A stretch of DNA of 64,000 bases from positions 1 to 64,000 of the forward strand of contig DVOH01000024.1 of NCBI GenBank assembly GCA_018713745.1, in the 5' to 3' direction. The translations under genes and the position numbers were made by a program. A model generated the notes under the pieces. That model worked only from the letters and a program-made list of their open reading frames with translations. It was not told where the DNA came from and did no database searches. The DNA is from Candidatus Stercoripulliclostridium merdipullorum. GTDB taxonomy: Bacteria > Bacillota > Clostridia > Christensenellales > DTU072. This document shows, one piece after another, positions 56,113-64,000 of this stretch (the stretch's first letter is position 1; each line of letters starts with the position of its first letter).

Positions 56113-56586
56113 ATGGAAAAAACCATACCCCTGACCCAAGCGTTCTTCGACGAGAACGCGGCACGCCTCAAGCATCTCGAAACCACGGGACGTACCGAGG
56201 TTTCCAACGCGATCAAAACGGCGAAAGAGTTCGGCGATCTCAGCGAGAATGCCGAGTATACCGCCGCCAAGAACGCGCAGGAACGCCTTGAAATCGAAAT
56301 CGCACAGCTTTCCGAAATGCTGTCCAAAGCCTATCCGATCGACCTCAGCCTGCTCGGAACCAAATCCGTTGCGGTGGGCAATAAGGTCAAGATCTACGAT
56401 TGTGAATTTGACGAAGAAATCGAGTATCAGATCGTCAGCAGCGTCGAGGCAAACAGCGAGAAGTGCAAAATCAGCGACGTCAGTCCTTTGGGCAAAGCGT
56501 TGATGGGGCATAAGGCGGGAGAAACCGTCGTCGCCAAGACCCCGGGCGGAGAAATCGAACTGAAAATCCTTAATATTTCCAAATAA
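56113..56586 (+). CDS. greA: Transcription elongation factor GreA
   Basis: A 157-residue factor that stimulates cleavage of backtracked RNA by RNA polymerase. The N-terminal antiparallel coiled coil carries at its tip the conserved 'EFGDLSENAEYTAAKNAQ' (about residues 38-55), whose acidic residues act in the polymerase active site. The C-terminal domain ends with 'SPLGKALMGHKAGE'. Normal length. The Shine-Dalgarno is TGGAGGAA. It is followed 12 bases later by lysS, a common pairing in Gram-positive bacteria. Confidence 0.93.
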   Translation: MEKTIPLTQAFFDENAARLKHLETTGRTEVSNAIKTAKEFGDLSENAEYTAAKNAQERLEIEIAQLSEMLSKAYPIDLSLLGTKSVAVGNKVKIYDCEFDEEIEYQIVSSVEANSEKCKISDVSPLGKALMGHKAGETVVAKTPGGEIELKILNISK

Positions 56587-56598
56587 AGGCAGGCAACT

Positions 56599-58092
56599 AT
56601 GGATGACCGGAATATGATGCCCGAAACGGCGGCGGAAGACATAAACGAGCTGATCGCCGTCCGCAGAGAAAAACTTGCCGCACTGCGTGCGGAGGGCAAA
56701 GATCCTTATCAGGAAGTGCGTTTTGACGTTACGGCGCACGCGAAAGACATTTTTGACGATTACGCGGCGTACGAAGGCAAAACCGTCCGCATGGCGGGGC
56801 GTATTATGTCCCGTCGAATCATGGGCAAGGCAAGTTTTGCCCATATTCAGGACGGAACGGCGGAAATTCAGATGTATTTCCGCATTGACGGCGTAGGCCC
56901 CGAGCAGTATGACGCGTTCAAAAAGACCGACATCGGCGACATCATCGGCGTCGAAGGCGAAGTCTTTACGACGCACAAAGGCGAAATCAGCCTGAAAGTG
57001 ACGTCTTTCCTGTTGCTCAGCAAATCGTTGCTGCCCCTTCCCGAAAAGTTTCACGGACTGCGTGACACCGATCTTCGTTACCGTCAGCGTTACGTCGATC
57101 TGATCATGAATCCCGAAGTCAAAGAGACGTTTGTCAAACGGAGCAAAATCGTTTCGGCAATCCGCGCGTTTCTGGACGGCAAGGGCTTTCTCGAAGTCGA
57201 AACGCCCATTCTCAACACGATTATGGGCGGGGCAAACGCCAGACCGTTTGTCACCCATCACAACACTCTCGACCTCGACATGTATCTCCGCATCGCGCCC
57301 GAACTGTATCTCAAACGTTTGATCGTCGGCGGATTCTTGAAGGTTTACGAGATGGGACGCCTGTTCCGCAACGAAGGGATGAGCATCAAGCACAATCCCG
57401 AATTCACGACGATGGAACTTTATCAGGCGTATACCGATTACAACGGGATGATGGACATCGTCGAAGAACTTTATCAGTATTGTGCCGAAACCGTACTCGG
57501 GACGACCGAAATCACTTATCAGGGTACGCCGATTCATCTCGGCGGAAAGTGGCGCCGCGTGACGATGGCGGATCTTGTCAAAGAACACACGGGGATCGAC
57601 TTTTATGCCGACGATATGCCGACCGTGATTCGGAAGGCGGAGTCGGTCGGCGTTTATCTCGACAAAGACGTCAGCTGGGGCAACGCAATGTACAAAATCT
57701 TCGATCAGCTGATCGAAGAGAAATTGGTACAACCCACTTTCGTCATCGACTATCCCGTCGAGGTCAGCCCCCTTGCCAAACGCAAGAAGGACGACCCGCG
57801 TCTGACCGAACGGTTTGAGTTCTTTATCTATGCGCGCGAAATGGGCAACGCGTTCAGCGAGCTCAACGACCCCATCGATCAGAGAGGGCGGTTTGAAGAT
57901 CAGGTCAAAGCCCGTGCCGCAGGCGACGACGAAGCCCAGATGATGGACGAGGACTTTGTCACCGCGCTCGAATACGGCATGCCGCCCACGGGCGGACTGG
58001 GCATCGGGATCGATCGGATGATTATGCTGTTTACCGATCAGGCGTCGATCCGTGACGTATTGCTGTTCCCGACCATGAAACCTCGCGCATAA
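56599..58092 (+). CDS. lysS: Lysyl-tRNA synthetase (class II)
   Basis: A 497-residue class II enzyme charging tRNA-Lys. An N-terminal anticodon-binding OB domain (about 60-150, '[20 protein letters not shown]') is followed by the catalytic domain. Motif 2 is '[20 protein letters not shown]' (about 254-273), and motif 3 is near the end in '[15 protein letters not shown]'. Length and motif order are normal. No T-box leader is seen. The stop overlaps the start of the next gene (TAATG). Confidence 0.95.
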   Translation: MDDRNMMPETAAEDINELIAVRREKLAALRAEGKDPYQEVRFDVTAHAKDIFDDYAAYEGKTVRMAGRIMSRRIMGKASFAHIQDGTAEIQMYFRIDGVGPEQYDAFKKTDIGDIIGVEGEVFTTHKGEISLKVTSFLLLSKSLLPLPEKFHGLRDTDLRYRQRYVDLIMNPEVKETFVKRSKIVSAIRAFLDGKGFLEVETPILNTIMGGANARPFVTHHNTLDLDMYLRIAPELYLKRLIVGGFLKVYEMGRLFRNEGMSIKHNPEFTTMELYQAYTDYNGMMDIVEELYQYCAETVLGTTEITYQGTPIHLGGKWRRVTMADLVKEHTGIDFYADDMPTVIRKAESVGVYLDKDVSWGNAMYKIFDQLIEEKLVQPTFVIDYPVEVSPLAKRKKDDPRLTERFEFFIYAREMGNAFSELNDPIDQRGRFEDQVKARAAGDDEAQMMDEDFVTALEYGMPPTGGLGIGIDRMIMLFTDQASIRDVLLFPTMKPRA

Positions 58093-59339
58093 TGCGTACG
58101 CCTCTTCGCGATGCGCTGCAGGCGCATCTGGATCATCTTTCGTTTCACACCCCCGCCCACAGCGGGGTTTGTGTTTTTTCGGACGATCCGCGCTTTGACG
58201 TCACCGAGCTCGATTTCAGCGACAATCTCCACGCGCCGACAGGCGTGCTTGCCGAAAGCATGGCGGAAACGGCAGCCGCTTTCGGCGTCGACTTTGTCCG
58301 CTATGTTACGGCGGGCGCGACGGCGGCGATTCATACGGCGATTCTTGCGGCCGACGGACCTTATCTCGTATTCGGCAGCGCGCATAAATCGGTATTCAAC
58401 GGACTGCGACTCAAAGGCGCGGAAAGTTATGTATACACCGCCCGCGATCTTCCTGCCGCCCTCGAAAAAACACGGGCAAAAACGTTGATCGTCACTTCTC
58501 CCGACTATTACGGCAACTGTCTTCCTCTGAAAAATATCGCAAGGACCGCGCATGCTTTCGGTTGCACCGTGATCGTCGACGCGTCGCACGGCTCGCATTT
58601 TGCGTTTTCTCAAAAACTACCGGTTTCGGCATCCGAATACGGAGATATCGTTATCTATTCTTTGCACAAAACAATGCCCGTCCCGACGGGCGGCGCGCTG
58701 ATCGCGTGCAGGGCGGCGTATGCCGAGACAGTATCGGCGGCATTTGAGATCTGCCATACGACCTCTCCCTCTTACCCGATCATGACGGCGATCGAGGGGG
58801 CGGTCGATCTCTTCCGCAGGGAGGGGGAAGCGCTTTACGAACGGGTGTTTGACGCATTGGATGGGTTCGAGCGGGATTTGCCGAAGCCCTTTTCGATCGT
58901 GCGGGCAGAGGACCGTACCCGTTTGGTGTTGACTTCGCCGTATCTCGGGACAGCCGTCGCCGACGCCCTGCAACGGCATGAGATTTATCCCGAGTGCGCG
59001 GACGGCTCCCGCGTTACGCTGATCGTTACGCCGTTCAATGCCCGTCATCTCGGTCGGGTAACCGAAGTGCTGCGGCAACAAAGGGCGTATCCCCCCGCAG
59101 AGCCCGAGCCGCATTTTTCCCGCGGGATGGTGCAGCTGTCGTTCGGCAGGGAGTTCGAAGCGGTGCCGCTTTCGGACGCAATCGGTCGAATTGCTTATCG
59201 GGAAGCGGGGCTGTATCCTCCGGGGACGCCGGTCGTTTATTCGGGCGAGGTGCTGAGCGAAGAGAAGGCCGAGCTTCTGAAAAAGTGGGGCAACCGAACG
59301 TTCGGACTTGATTGCGGACGGATACTTGTGGTAAAATAA
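58092..59339 (+). CDS. Orn/Lys/Arg decarboxylase-family PLP protein (YaaO-like)
   Basis: A 415-residue fold type I PLP protein of the Gram-positive Orn/Lys/Arg decarboxylase group. It shows 'SFHTPAHSGVC' near the N-terminus, 'VTAGATAAIHTAIL' (cofactor loop), 'VDASHGSHFAFSQ' with the PLP Asp and His, and the Schiff-base Lys in 'YSLHKTMPVPTGGALI' (about residue 196). Its place before tmk, holB and ricT matches B. subtilis yaaO. True decarboxylase activity and substrate are not established for many of these short forms. Translation is coupled to lysS. Confidence 0.82.
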   Translation: MRTPLRDALQAHLDHLSFHTPAHSGVCVFSDDPRFDVTELDFSDNLHAPTGVLAESMAETAAAFGVDFVRYVTAGATAAIHTAILAADGPYLVFGSAHKSVFNGLRLKGAESYVYTARDLPAALEKTRAKTLIVTSPDYYGNCLPLKNIARTAHAFGCTVIVDASHGSHFAFSQKLPVSASEYGDIVIYSLHKTMPVPTGGALIACRAAYAETVSAAFEICHTTSPSYPIMTAIEGAVDLFRREGEALYERVFDALDGFERDLPKPFSIVRAEDRTRLVLTSPYLGTAVADALQRHEIYPECADGSRVTLIVTPFNARHLGRVTEVLRQQRAYPPAEPEPHFSRGMVQLSFGREFEAVPLSDAIGRIAYREAGLYPPGTPVVYSGEVLSEEKAELLKKWGNRTFGLDCGRILVVK

Positions 59340-59357
59340 AACGGTGAGGATCTATCG

Positions 59358-59984
59358 TTGAACGGGAAGCTGATTACGTTTGAAGGATGCGAAGGCGTCG
59401 GCAAGTCGACGCAGCTGCGTTTGCTGAAGGAGTACCTTGAGCGTACGGGTCAGTCTGCCGTTTTTACAAGGGAGCCGGGCGGGACTCCGATCGCGGAGGA
59501 AATCCGCTCCATGCTCCTTTACAAAAACTTTGAGATTTCGCCCGTTGTCGAAGCCTATTTGTTTGCAACGGCGCGTGCCGATCACGTCAACCGCGTCATT
59601 CTGCCCGCATTGGAGCAGGGCAAGCTGGTCGTGTGCGACCGCTATCTCGACAGCTCGCTTGCCTACCAAGGCGTCGCGCGCGGATTGGGCATCGATACCG
59701 TACTGGCATACAATCGCTATGCCGTCCAAACCTGTATGCCCGATTATACCGTTTTTTTGAAGATGGATCCTTTGCATTCCTGGCGCAAGCAAAAAGGCAA
59801 GACCGTCGAAGGCGATCGGATGGAGCAGGAAGACGCGGCGTTTCATTCGGCGGTGTATCGCGGCTTTTTGGAACTCGAACAACGTTATCCCGAGCGCTAT
59901 CTGACCATTGTGCCGCAAGAGGACAAACTGGCGACGCATGCCGCCATTGTCGGCGCGTTGGTCGCCAAACGGGTGATCGGATGA
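59358..59984 (+). CDS. tmk: Thymidylate kinase
   Basis: A 208-residue kinase making dTDP from dTMP. The P-loop is 'FEGCEGVGKSTQ' (about residues 8-19), 'FTREPGGTPIAEEIR' binds nucleotide, and 'CDRYLDSSLAYQG' (about 94-106) is the DRY/H motif. The start is a TTG after a GTGAGG site, which matches the family N-terminus. It lies between the decarboxylase-like gene and holB, overlapping the latter by four bases. Confidence 0.94.
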   Translation: MNGKLITFEGCEGVGKSTQLRLLKEYLERTGQSAVFTREPGGTPIAEEIRSMLLYKNFEISPVVEAYLFATARADHVNRVILPALEQGKLVVCDRYLDSSLAYQGVARGLGIDTVLAYNRYAVQTCMPDYTVFLKMDPLHSWRKQKGKTVEGDRMEQEDAAFHSAVYRGFLELEQRYPERYLTIVPQEDKLATHAAIVGALVAKRVIG

Positions 59985-60943
59985 TCGATCGTCGCGTTCT
60001 GGCAAGTGAAGCGTTTGCGACATGGCTCAGGACGGTGCGTTCGGGCAGCGTGTCGCATGCCTATTTGTTGCTGGGTGCCGATACCGCGGTGCGCGGATTG
60101 TTTGCCGATCGGATGGCGGCGGCGGTGCTGTGTCCCGATTACGGATGCGGTGTTTGCGCAAGTTGCCGCGCGATCACGGGGCACTGTTATCCCGACGTCA
60201 AATATTACAATTCCGACGGCAAAATGAAGGTGGAAGACGCCGAAAAGCTGATCGAAGATACTTACGTCAAAGGGATGAACGGTCACAAATTTTATTTTGT
60301 CGACCGTGCCGAAAGCCTTTCGCCCGCGGTGCAGAACAAATTGCTCAAGGTTTTTGAAGATCCTTCTCCCAACGTTACGATCGTATTGGAAGCGACGGGA
60401 GAAAGCGGAATCCTTCCGACGGTACTCTCCCGCGCCAAGCGACTGTATCTGCCTCGGTTTTCGGTAGAGGAGATCAAAGCGGAACTGATCGAAGAGGGGC
60501 ATCCCGACGGCAAAGCCGAAATCGCGGCAATTCTCTCGGACGGACGGTTTGACCGTGCGTTCCGCTATCTCGAGGACGAGCGGTACGAAGCATTGTATCG
60601 GGAGGCGTTTGAAGTTTTGACCAACTGCAAAAAATCCTCCGACATTGCCGCATTTCTCGACAGTCCGCTGTTTGCCAAAGATCAGCTGCCGACGGCGCTC
60701 GAACTGTTTGAAATCATTTTGCGCGATTGTCTTGCGTATCTGTCGGGGGATCCCCGGTTTACGACGGTCAACCGCGATTATTATATTCGTCAGATTGCGG
60801 CGGGCTTCAGCCCGGGCGGCGCGGCAATGGCAATTCTGGCGCTTGCCAAAGCCCGCAAAATGCTGACGTTCAACGTAGGCGCGGTCACCGTTGCCGAAAC
60901 CGTTTTGTTTGATATTCTGGAGGCTAAATACAAATGGCGATAG
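59981..60943 (+). CDS. holB: DNA polymerase III delta-prime subunit
   Basis: A 320-residue clamp-loader subunit. The first domain has an AAA+ fold, but the P-loop is degenerate ('YLLLGADTAVRGLFADR', no Lys), as in non-hydrolysing delta-prime subunits. A zinc module ('CPDYGCGVCASC' with a further Cys) lies near residues 46-65, and sensor regions 'NKLLKVFEDPSPNVTIVLE' and 'TVLSRAKRLYLPRF' follow. The ATG at 59981 overlaps the tmk stop as ATGA. It overlaps the ricT start by 10 bases. Confidence 0.88.
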   Translation: MIDRRVLASEAFATWLRTVRSGSVSHAYLLLGADTAVRGLFADRMAAAVLCPDYGCGVCASCRAITGHCYPDVKYYNSDGKMKVEDAEKLIEDTYVKGMNGHKFYFVDRAESLSPAVQNKLLKVFEDPSPNVTIVLEATGESGILPTVLSRAKRLYLPRFSVEEIKAELIEEGHPDGKAEIAAILSDGRFDRAFRYLEDERYEALYREAFEVLTNCKKSSDIAAFLDSPLFAKDQLPTALELFEIILRDCLAYLSGDPRFTTVNRDYYIRQIAAGFSPGGAAMAILALAKARKMLTFNVGAVTVAETVLFDILEAKYKWR

Positions 60944-61788
60944 TGGTAGGCATCAAGTTCCGTACGGGACAAAAAGTATACTATTTCGACCCTGCGGGAG
61001 AAGAGTTCAAAGAGGGCGACAGCGCGATTCTGGAGACGGCGCGCGGCATCGAATACGGCAAAGTTGCTTTCGGCAACCGCGAGGTCGACGACAAAGAGGT
61101 TGTACCGCCCTTAAAACCCGTGATCCGCAAGGCGACGCCGAAGGACGACGAACAGCATCGGCGCAATATCGCCGATCGCGAGAGACTGATGGACGGTGCA
61201 ATCAAGCGCGTTGCCGCGCACGAACTGCCGATGAAGATCGTCGACGCCGAATACACCTTCGACCGTTCCAAAGTGATCATTTATTTCACGGCGGAAAACC
61301 GTATCGACTTCCGCGAACTGGTCAAAGATCTTGCCGCGCTGTTTCGGGTACGGATCGAGCTCAGGCAGATTTACGAGCGGGACGATATCAAGCTGCGCGG
61401 TGCGTTGGCTTCGTGCGGCAGACCGTGCTGTTGCATCACGCATCTCCAGAATTACGACAAAGTCAGCATCAAAATGGCAAAGGTGCAGGGCTTGAGCCTC
61501 AACCCCGGCAAAATCAGCGGATGTTGCGGCAAGCTGATGTGCTGTCTGCGTTACGAAAACGACTATTACCAAGAAACGTTCAAAAAAATGCCCAAGATCA
61601 ACTCGACCGTCACGACGCCCGAGGGAGAGGGGACGGCGACGGCGCACAATATGCTGAAGCAAACGGTCCGAGTCCGTCTGAACAAAGGGGACGGCAGTAC
61701 GGAGATCAAAGATTTCCCGCTGGAAGAACTGCGGTTCCGCAAAGCGCAGCAAGGGGGCGGCAAGAAAGAGGAAGAAGCCGAAGAATAA
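60934..61788 (+). CDS. ricT: RicT (YaaT/PSP1 family) protein
   Basis: A 284-residue PSP1-domain protein. 'VVGIKFRTGQKVYYFDPAG' opens the domain. The Cys-rich stretch 'CGRPCCCITH' (about 163-172) and 'GCCGKLMCCLRYE' (about 194-206) are the residues that in B. subtilis RicT help form Fe-S clusters with RicA and RicF. That complex affects RNase Y-dependent RNA maturation, biofilm formation and sporulation. The acidic-basic tail is variable. It follows holB as in Bacillus, although the usual darA/yaaR genes of this region are missing here. Confidence 0.9.
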   Translation: MAIVVGIKFRTGQKVYYFDPAGEEFKEGDSAILETARGIEYGKVAFGNREVDDKEVVPPLKPVIRKATPKDDEQHRRNIADRERLMDGAIKRVAAHELPMKIVDAEYTFDRSKVIIYFTAENRIDFRELVKDLAALFRVRIELRQIYERDDIKLRGALASCGRPCCCITHLQNYDKVSIKMAKVQGLSLNPGKISGCCGKLMCCLRYENDYYQETFKKMPKINSTVTTPEGEGTATAHNMLKQTVRVRLNKGDGSTEIKDFPLEELRFRKAQQGGGKKEEEAEE

Positions 61789-61796
61789 TCAAAGTC

Positions 61797-61825
61797 TTGA
61801 CAAATCCCGGGGGCAATGCTAATAT
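61797..61825 (+). promoter_or_regulatory. Promoter of the ferredoxin gene
   Basis: TTGACA (61797-61802), 17 bases, TAATAT (61820-61825); an overlapping TATAAT lies at 20-base spacing. Confidence 0.65.
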
Positions 61826-61860
61826 AATGATAACACCACTCAATTAAAAGGAGAACAACT

Positions 61861-62034
61861 ATGGCTTATGTAATCAATCAGGACACCTGTGTCGGTTGCG
61901 GCACTTGTGAAGGCGAATGCCCCGTATCGGCGATTTCCGCGAACGGCGATAAATATGCAATCGACGCAAGCGCTTGCATCGACTGCGGTTCGTGTGCCGG
62001 CGTCTGCCCCACCGAAGCGATCAGCGCCGAATAA
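61861..62034 (+). CDS. Small 2[4Fe-4S] ferredoxin
   Basis: A 57-residue clostridial-type ferredoxin. Two cluster motifs are complete: 'CVGCGTCEGECP' (residues 10-21) and 'CIDCGSCAGVCP' (39-50), each Cys-x2-Cys-x2-Cys-x3-Cys-Pro, with Cys of one motif completing the other cluster. The protein is acidic, as is usual for electron carriers in anaerobes. The start is supported by AAAGGAGAA, with its own promoter upstream and a terminator directly downstream, so it is a single-gene unit. Confidence 0.95.
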   Translation: MAYVINQDTCVGCGTCEGECPVSAISANGDKYAIDASACIDCGSCAGVCPTEAISAE

Positions 62035-62055
62035 TCGGTTTTGTTCGATCCGACA

Positions 62056-62085
62056 AAAATGCGCCCCGACGGGTCGCATTTTTTA
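62056..62085 (+). terminator. Terminator after the ferredoxin gene
   Basis: AAAATGCG and CGCATTTT pair, with an inner CCC/GGG stem, followed by a T run. Confidence 0.85.
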
Positions 62086-62121
62086 GTTTTAGGAGAAAGC
62101 GGGGATCCCGTTGCCTTTCCC

Positions 62122-64000
62122 GTGACGGAAGAGCGGTTTTCCGCGGCGCTGCAAAGCGGTGATCTCGACGGCATTTGTCGCGCCTACGAAAAAGGTTGCG
62201 AGGCGCGTCGTCGCGCGTACAATACGGACAAGTGGCGGCATCGCAAAATTCCGCCCGAAGCCGTCGCAACCGTGACCCAGCTGTTCACTCCCGAAAGTCT
62301 TGCCGATTATATTGCGGCAAATGCCTGTCGCACGCAGACAAATATTGCCGATTCGCCGTTTGTCGATTGCGGGAGCAACGGTTCGACTTGCGGCAAAGGG
62401 GCGGTATCGCTGCTCGATCCCGCCGTCGGGTGCGGGATGCTGATGCACGCCGCGGCAAAGGCGTTGTTCGGGACGCCTTCTTGCATCACGGACGAAATCC
62501 GCCGTTGGGTCGGCGCGCATTGGGTGGGTTTCGACATCGACCCGGGCGCGGCATCCGTCGCCATGCGGTGGATGAAGGAGTACTGGGGACTTTGCCCCCG
62601 CTTTTATGTACTTTGCAAACCGACGGAAGAGTATCTCGAAGCGTTACGAGTTGCCGCACCGACACTGGCGGAACCCCTGCAGAGCGTAGGAATTGCGGGT
62701 GCGCTGAGTCGCTTGTCACTCGGGGACTTCGACGGGGTCGAAGTGGGGGAGAACGTTCGGGCGGAGCATTATGCCTTTTCGGAAGCCGCGCGCGCTTTGT
62801 CTTGCCGCTATGACGTCGTGCTGGTCAATCCGCCGTATCTTTCTTCTTCCGATTATCCCGATGCCCTCCGCGCTTTTTTGCAAAAGGAATATCCCGATTT
62901 CCGACGCGATCTTGCGGGTGCGTTTCTTGCCCGCGCCGTCGATTGGCTTTGTGCCGACGGCGCCCTCGGCGTCGTCTGTCCCTACGGAATCCTGACGATC
63001 AAGCAGTTTGCGCCGGTCAGAAAACTTCTTTTGCGTGAGACGACGTTTGTCACGCTGACGCAGTTGCAGGTGACGAGCTATCGGCGCGCCGTCGTAGGGC
63101 TTGCCGCTTTTGTCGTCCTGAACGGGCGGAATCGGAGTTCCAAAGGAAGTTTTTTACTGATTCCCGATCGCCGCGGTATCTCGGAGCGCCTCCGATCGAT
63201 TTGCCGATCGCCCGACAGTCCTTATCGGTTTTCGGTCGGGCAGGAGCGATTTGAGGCGACGCCCAATCAGGCGATGCTGTTTTCGCTTTCGCCCGCAGCA
63301 TTCGACTGCTATCGGGGCGCGCGTCTCTCCGACGTCATGGAGATTCGGCAGGGGCTTGCGACCGGCAACAACGCCGCATTTCTCCGTCCGGCGTCCGAGG
63401 TTCCCGCCGACCGGATTGCCGATGCCGTCAGCATCGAGGACTTCGATCGGCAGGGGTTGCCGTACGCACGCTATCTCAAAGGGGGTAGGTTTCGCAAGTG
63501 GTACGGCAATTTCGATTACGTCATCCGATTTGACCCGGAAGCGCGCGCACGCCTTGCCGAGAGCGGCAACCGTATGCCGTCGCGGCAATATTATTTCAAA
63601 CCCTGCATTACCTGGACGCTGGTTTCGTCCAAAGGCGTTTTCGGCGCGCGTCTTGCCGAAGGCTGTGTGTTCGACGTCGGCGGTTCGTGCGGATTCGTCA
63701 AAGACGGGCATGATCGTCTGGTCGTACTCGCTTATCTTTGCAGCAAGGTGGCAACCTATTTTCTCAATGCCCAAAATCCCACCGCAAACGTACAGGTCGG
63801 CGATCTTAAGGCGCTTCCGTACCTTCCCCCCGATCCCGCCCTGGCGGCAAAACTTCACGATCTTGCCGCCCGTTGCGTTGCGGTCGCCCGCGACGATTGG
63901 CAGGATTATGCCGCCAACGTTTCGGTGCCGCCCGAAGTCCATCGGGCACGATTTTCGGCACTGAAAGAAGCCGAAACCGAGATCAACCGCTTATTGATTG
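62122..64000 (+). CDS. PglX-like (BREX-type) adenine-specific DNA methyltransferase, cut by the window edge
   Basis: An open frame of at least 626 codons without a stop before the window ends. SAM-binding motif I 'LLDPAVGCG' (about residues 97-105) and catalytic 'NPPY' (236-239) mark an N6-adenine gamma-class methyltransferase. The later 'RQGLATGNNAAFL', 'YLKGGRFRKWYGNFDY', 'CVFDVGGSCGF' and 'NAQNPTANVQVGDLKALPY' follow the pattern of PglX of BREX phage-defence systems. The region before motif I is much shorter than in typical PglX. The start is uncertain: GTG 62122 lacks a nearby Shine-Dalgarno, and an in-frame ATG at 62059 lies inside the terminator. Confidence 0.78.
   Translation, partial: MTEERFSAALQSGDLDGICRAYEKGCEARRRAYNTDKWRHRKIPPEAVATVTQLFTPESLADYIAANACRTQTNIADSPFVDCGSNGSTCGKGAVSLLDPAVGCGMLMHAAAKALFGTPSCITDEIRRWVGAHWVGFDIDPGAASVAMRWMKEYWGLCPRFYVLCKPTEEYLEALRVAAPTLAEPLQSVGIAGALSRLSLGDFDGVEVGENVRAEHYAFSEAARALSCRYDVVLVNPPYLSSSDYPDALRAFLQKEYPDFRRDLAGAFLARAVDWLCADGALGVVCPYGILTIKQFAPVRKLLLRETTFVTLTQLQVTSYRRAVVGLAAFVVLNGRNRSSKGSFLLIPDRRGISERLRSICRSPDSPYRFSVGQERFEATPNQAMLFSLSPAAFDCYRGARLSDVMEIRQGLATGNNAAFLRPASEVPADRIADAVSIEDFDRQGLPYARYLKGGRFRKWYGNFDYVIRFDPEARARLAESGNRMPSRQYYFKPCITWTLVSSKGVFGARLAEGCVFDVGGSCGFVKDGHDRLVVLAYLCSKVATYFLNAQNPTANVQVGDLKALPYLPPDPALAAKLHDLAARCVAVARDDWQDYAANVSVPPEVHRARFSALKEAETEINRLLI

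Noticed and set aside
62059-62061. ATG as the start of the PglX-like gene
   Set aside because: It lies in the stem of the ferredoxin terminator and has no Shine-Dalgarno; it cannot be excluded but is less likely than a start further on.

Overview
The window reads as chromosomal DNA of a Gram-positive-type bacterium, most likely an uncultured member of the Clostridia. This is an inference. The evidence is a pyrR-led pyrimidine operon with pyrK and a class 1B pyrD, a DnaD-like/DnaC-like replication pair, a YdbC-type PC4 protein, RicT beside tmk and holB in the order of the Bacillus yaaO-yaaT region, purine-rich Shine-Dalgarno sites on most genes, and many near-consensus sigma-A promoters. The sequence looks fairly GC-rich by eye, apart from AT-rich intergenic strips and a less GC-rich patch at about 28.4-31.3 kb. 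Genes are dense and mostly on the + strand. I saw no insertion sequence, prophage or CRISPR array.

Left part (0-9.3 kb): an operon of a 1904-residue surface protein with a signal peptide and a C-terminal membrane anchor, an SCP2-like protein and a class III aminotransferase, then rmuC. 9.3-19.7 kb: a complete de novo UMP operon, pyrR-pyrB-pyrC-pyrF-carA-carB-pyrK-pyrD-pyrE, with a strong hairpin terminator between pyrR and pyrB and no promoter visible after it. 19.6-24.6 kb (minus strand): a small Xre regulator, then secA, a PH-domain membrane protein and prfB. Between xre and prfB lies a perfect-consensus promoter overlapping an operator-like palindrome and followed about 55 bases after the predicted start by a perfect terminator, which looks like a small RNA gene.

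24.7-31.3 kb: mfd, which appears to be leaderless, tRNA-Arg(CCU), and a run of less familiar genes: a helical-repeat protein, a GDPD-family enzyme, a lone helix-turn-helix of the WYL-regulator type, and a Tudor-like/zinc-ribbon protein. 31.3-40.4 kb: a DUF1508 protein, a pyridoxal-kinase-like enzyme, mutY, and an arginine cluster argG-argC-argJ-argB-argD-argF that lacks argH. Its carbamoyl phosphate would have to come from the carAB of the pyr operon unless another copy exists. 40.5-46.7 kb: an inositol-catabolism operon (GPH-type transporter, iolB, iolD, iolE, iolG).

46.8-50.2 kb (minus strand): a small membrane protein, a PC4 protein, a DnaC-like loader and a DnaD-like protein. Divergent from these is the most unusual gene of the window, an 1129-residue SbcC/Rad50-like coiled-coil protein. 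It keeps a zinc-hook CxxC at its exact centre but has lost the recognisable nucleotide-binding motifs apart from a Walker-B-like stretch. 53.9-61.8 kb: an ABC transporter pair, greA-lysS, then a yaaO-like decarboxylase, tmk, holB and ricT. 61.8-64 kb: a 57-residue ferredoxin and, running off the right edge, a PglX-like (BREX-type) adenine methyltransferase that may mark the start of a defence locus.
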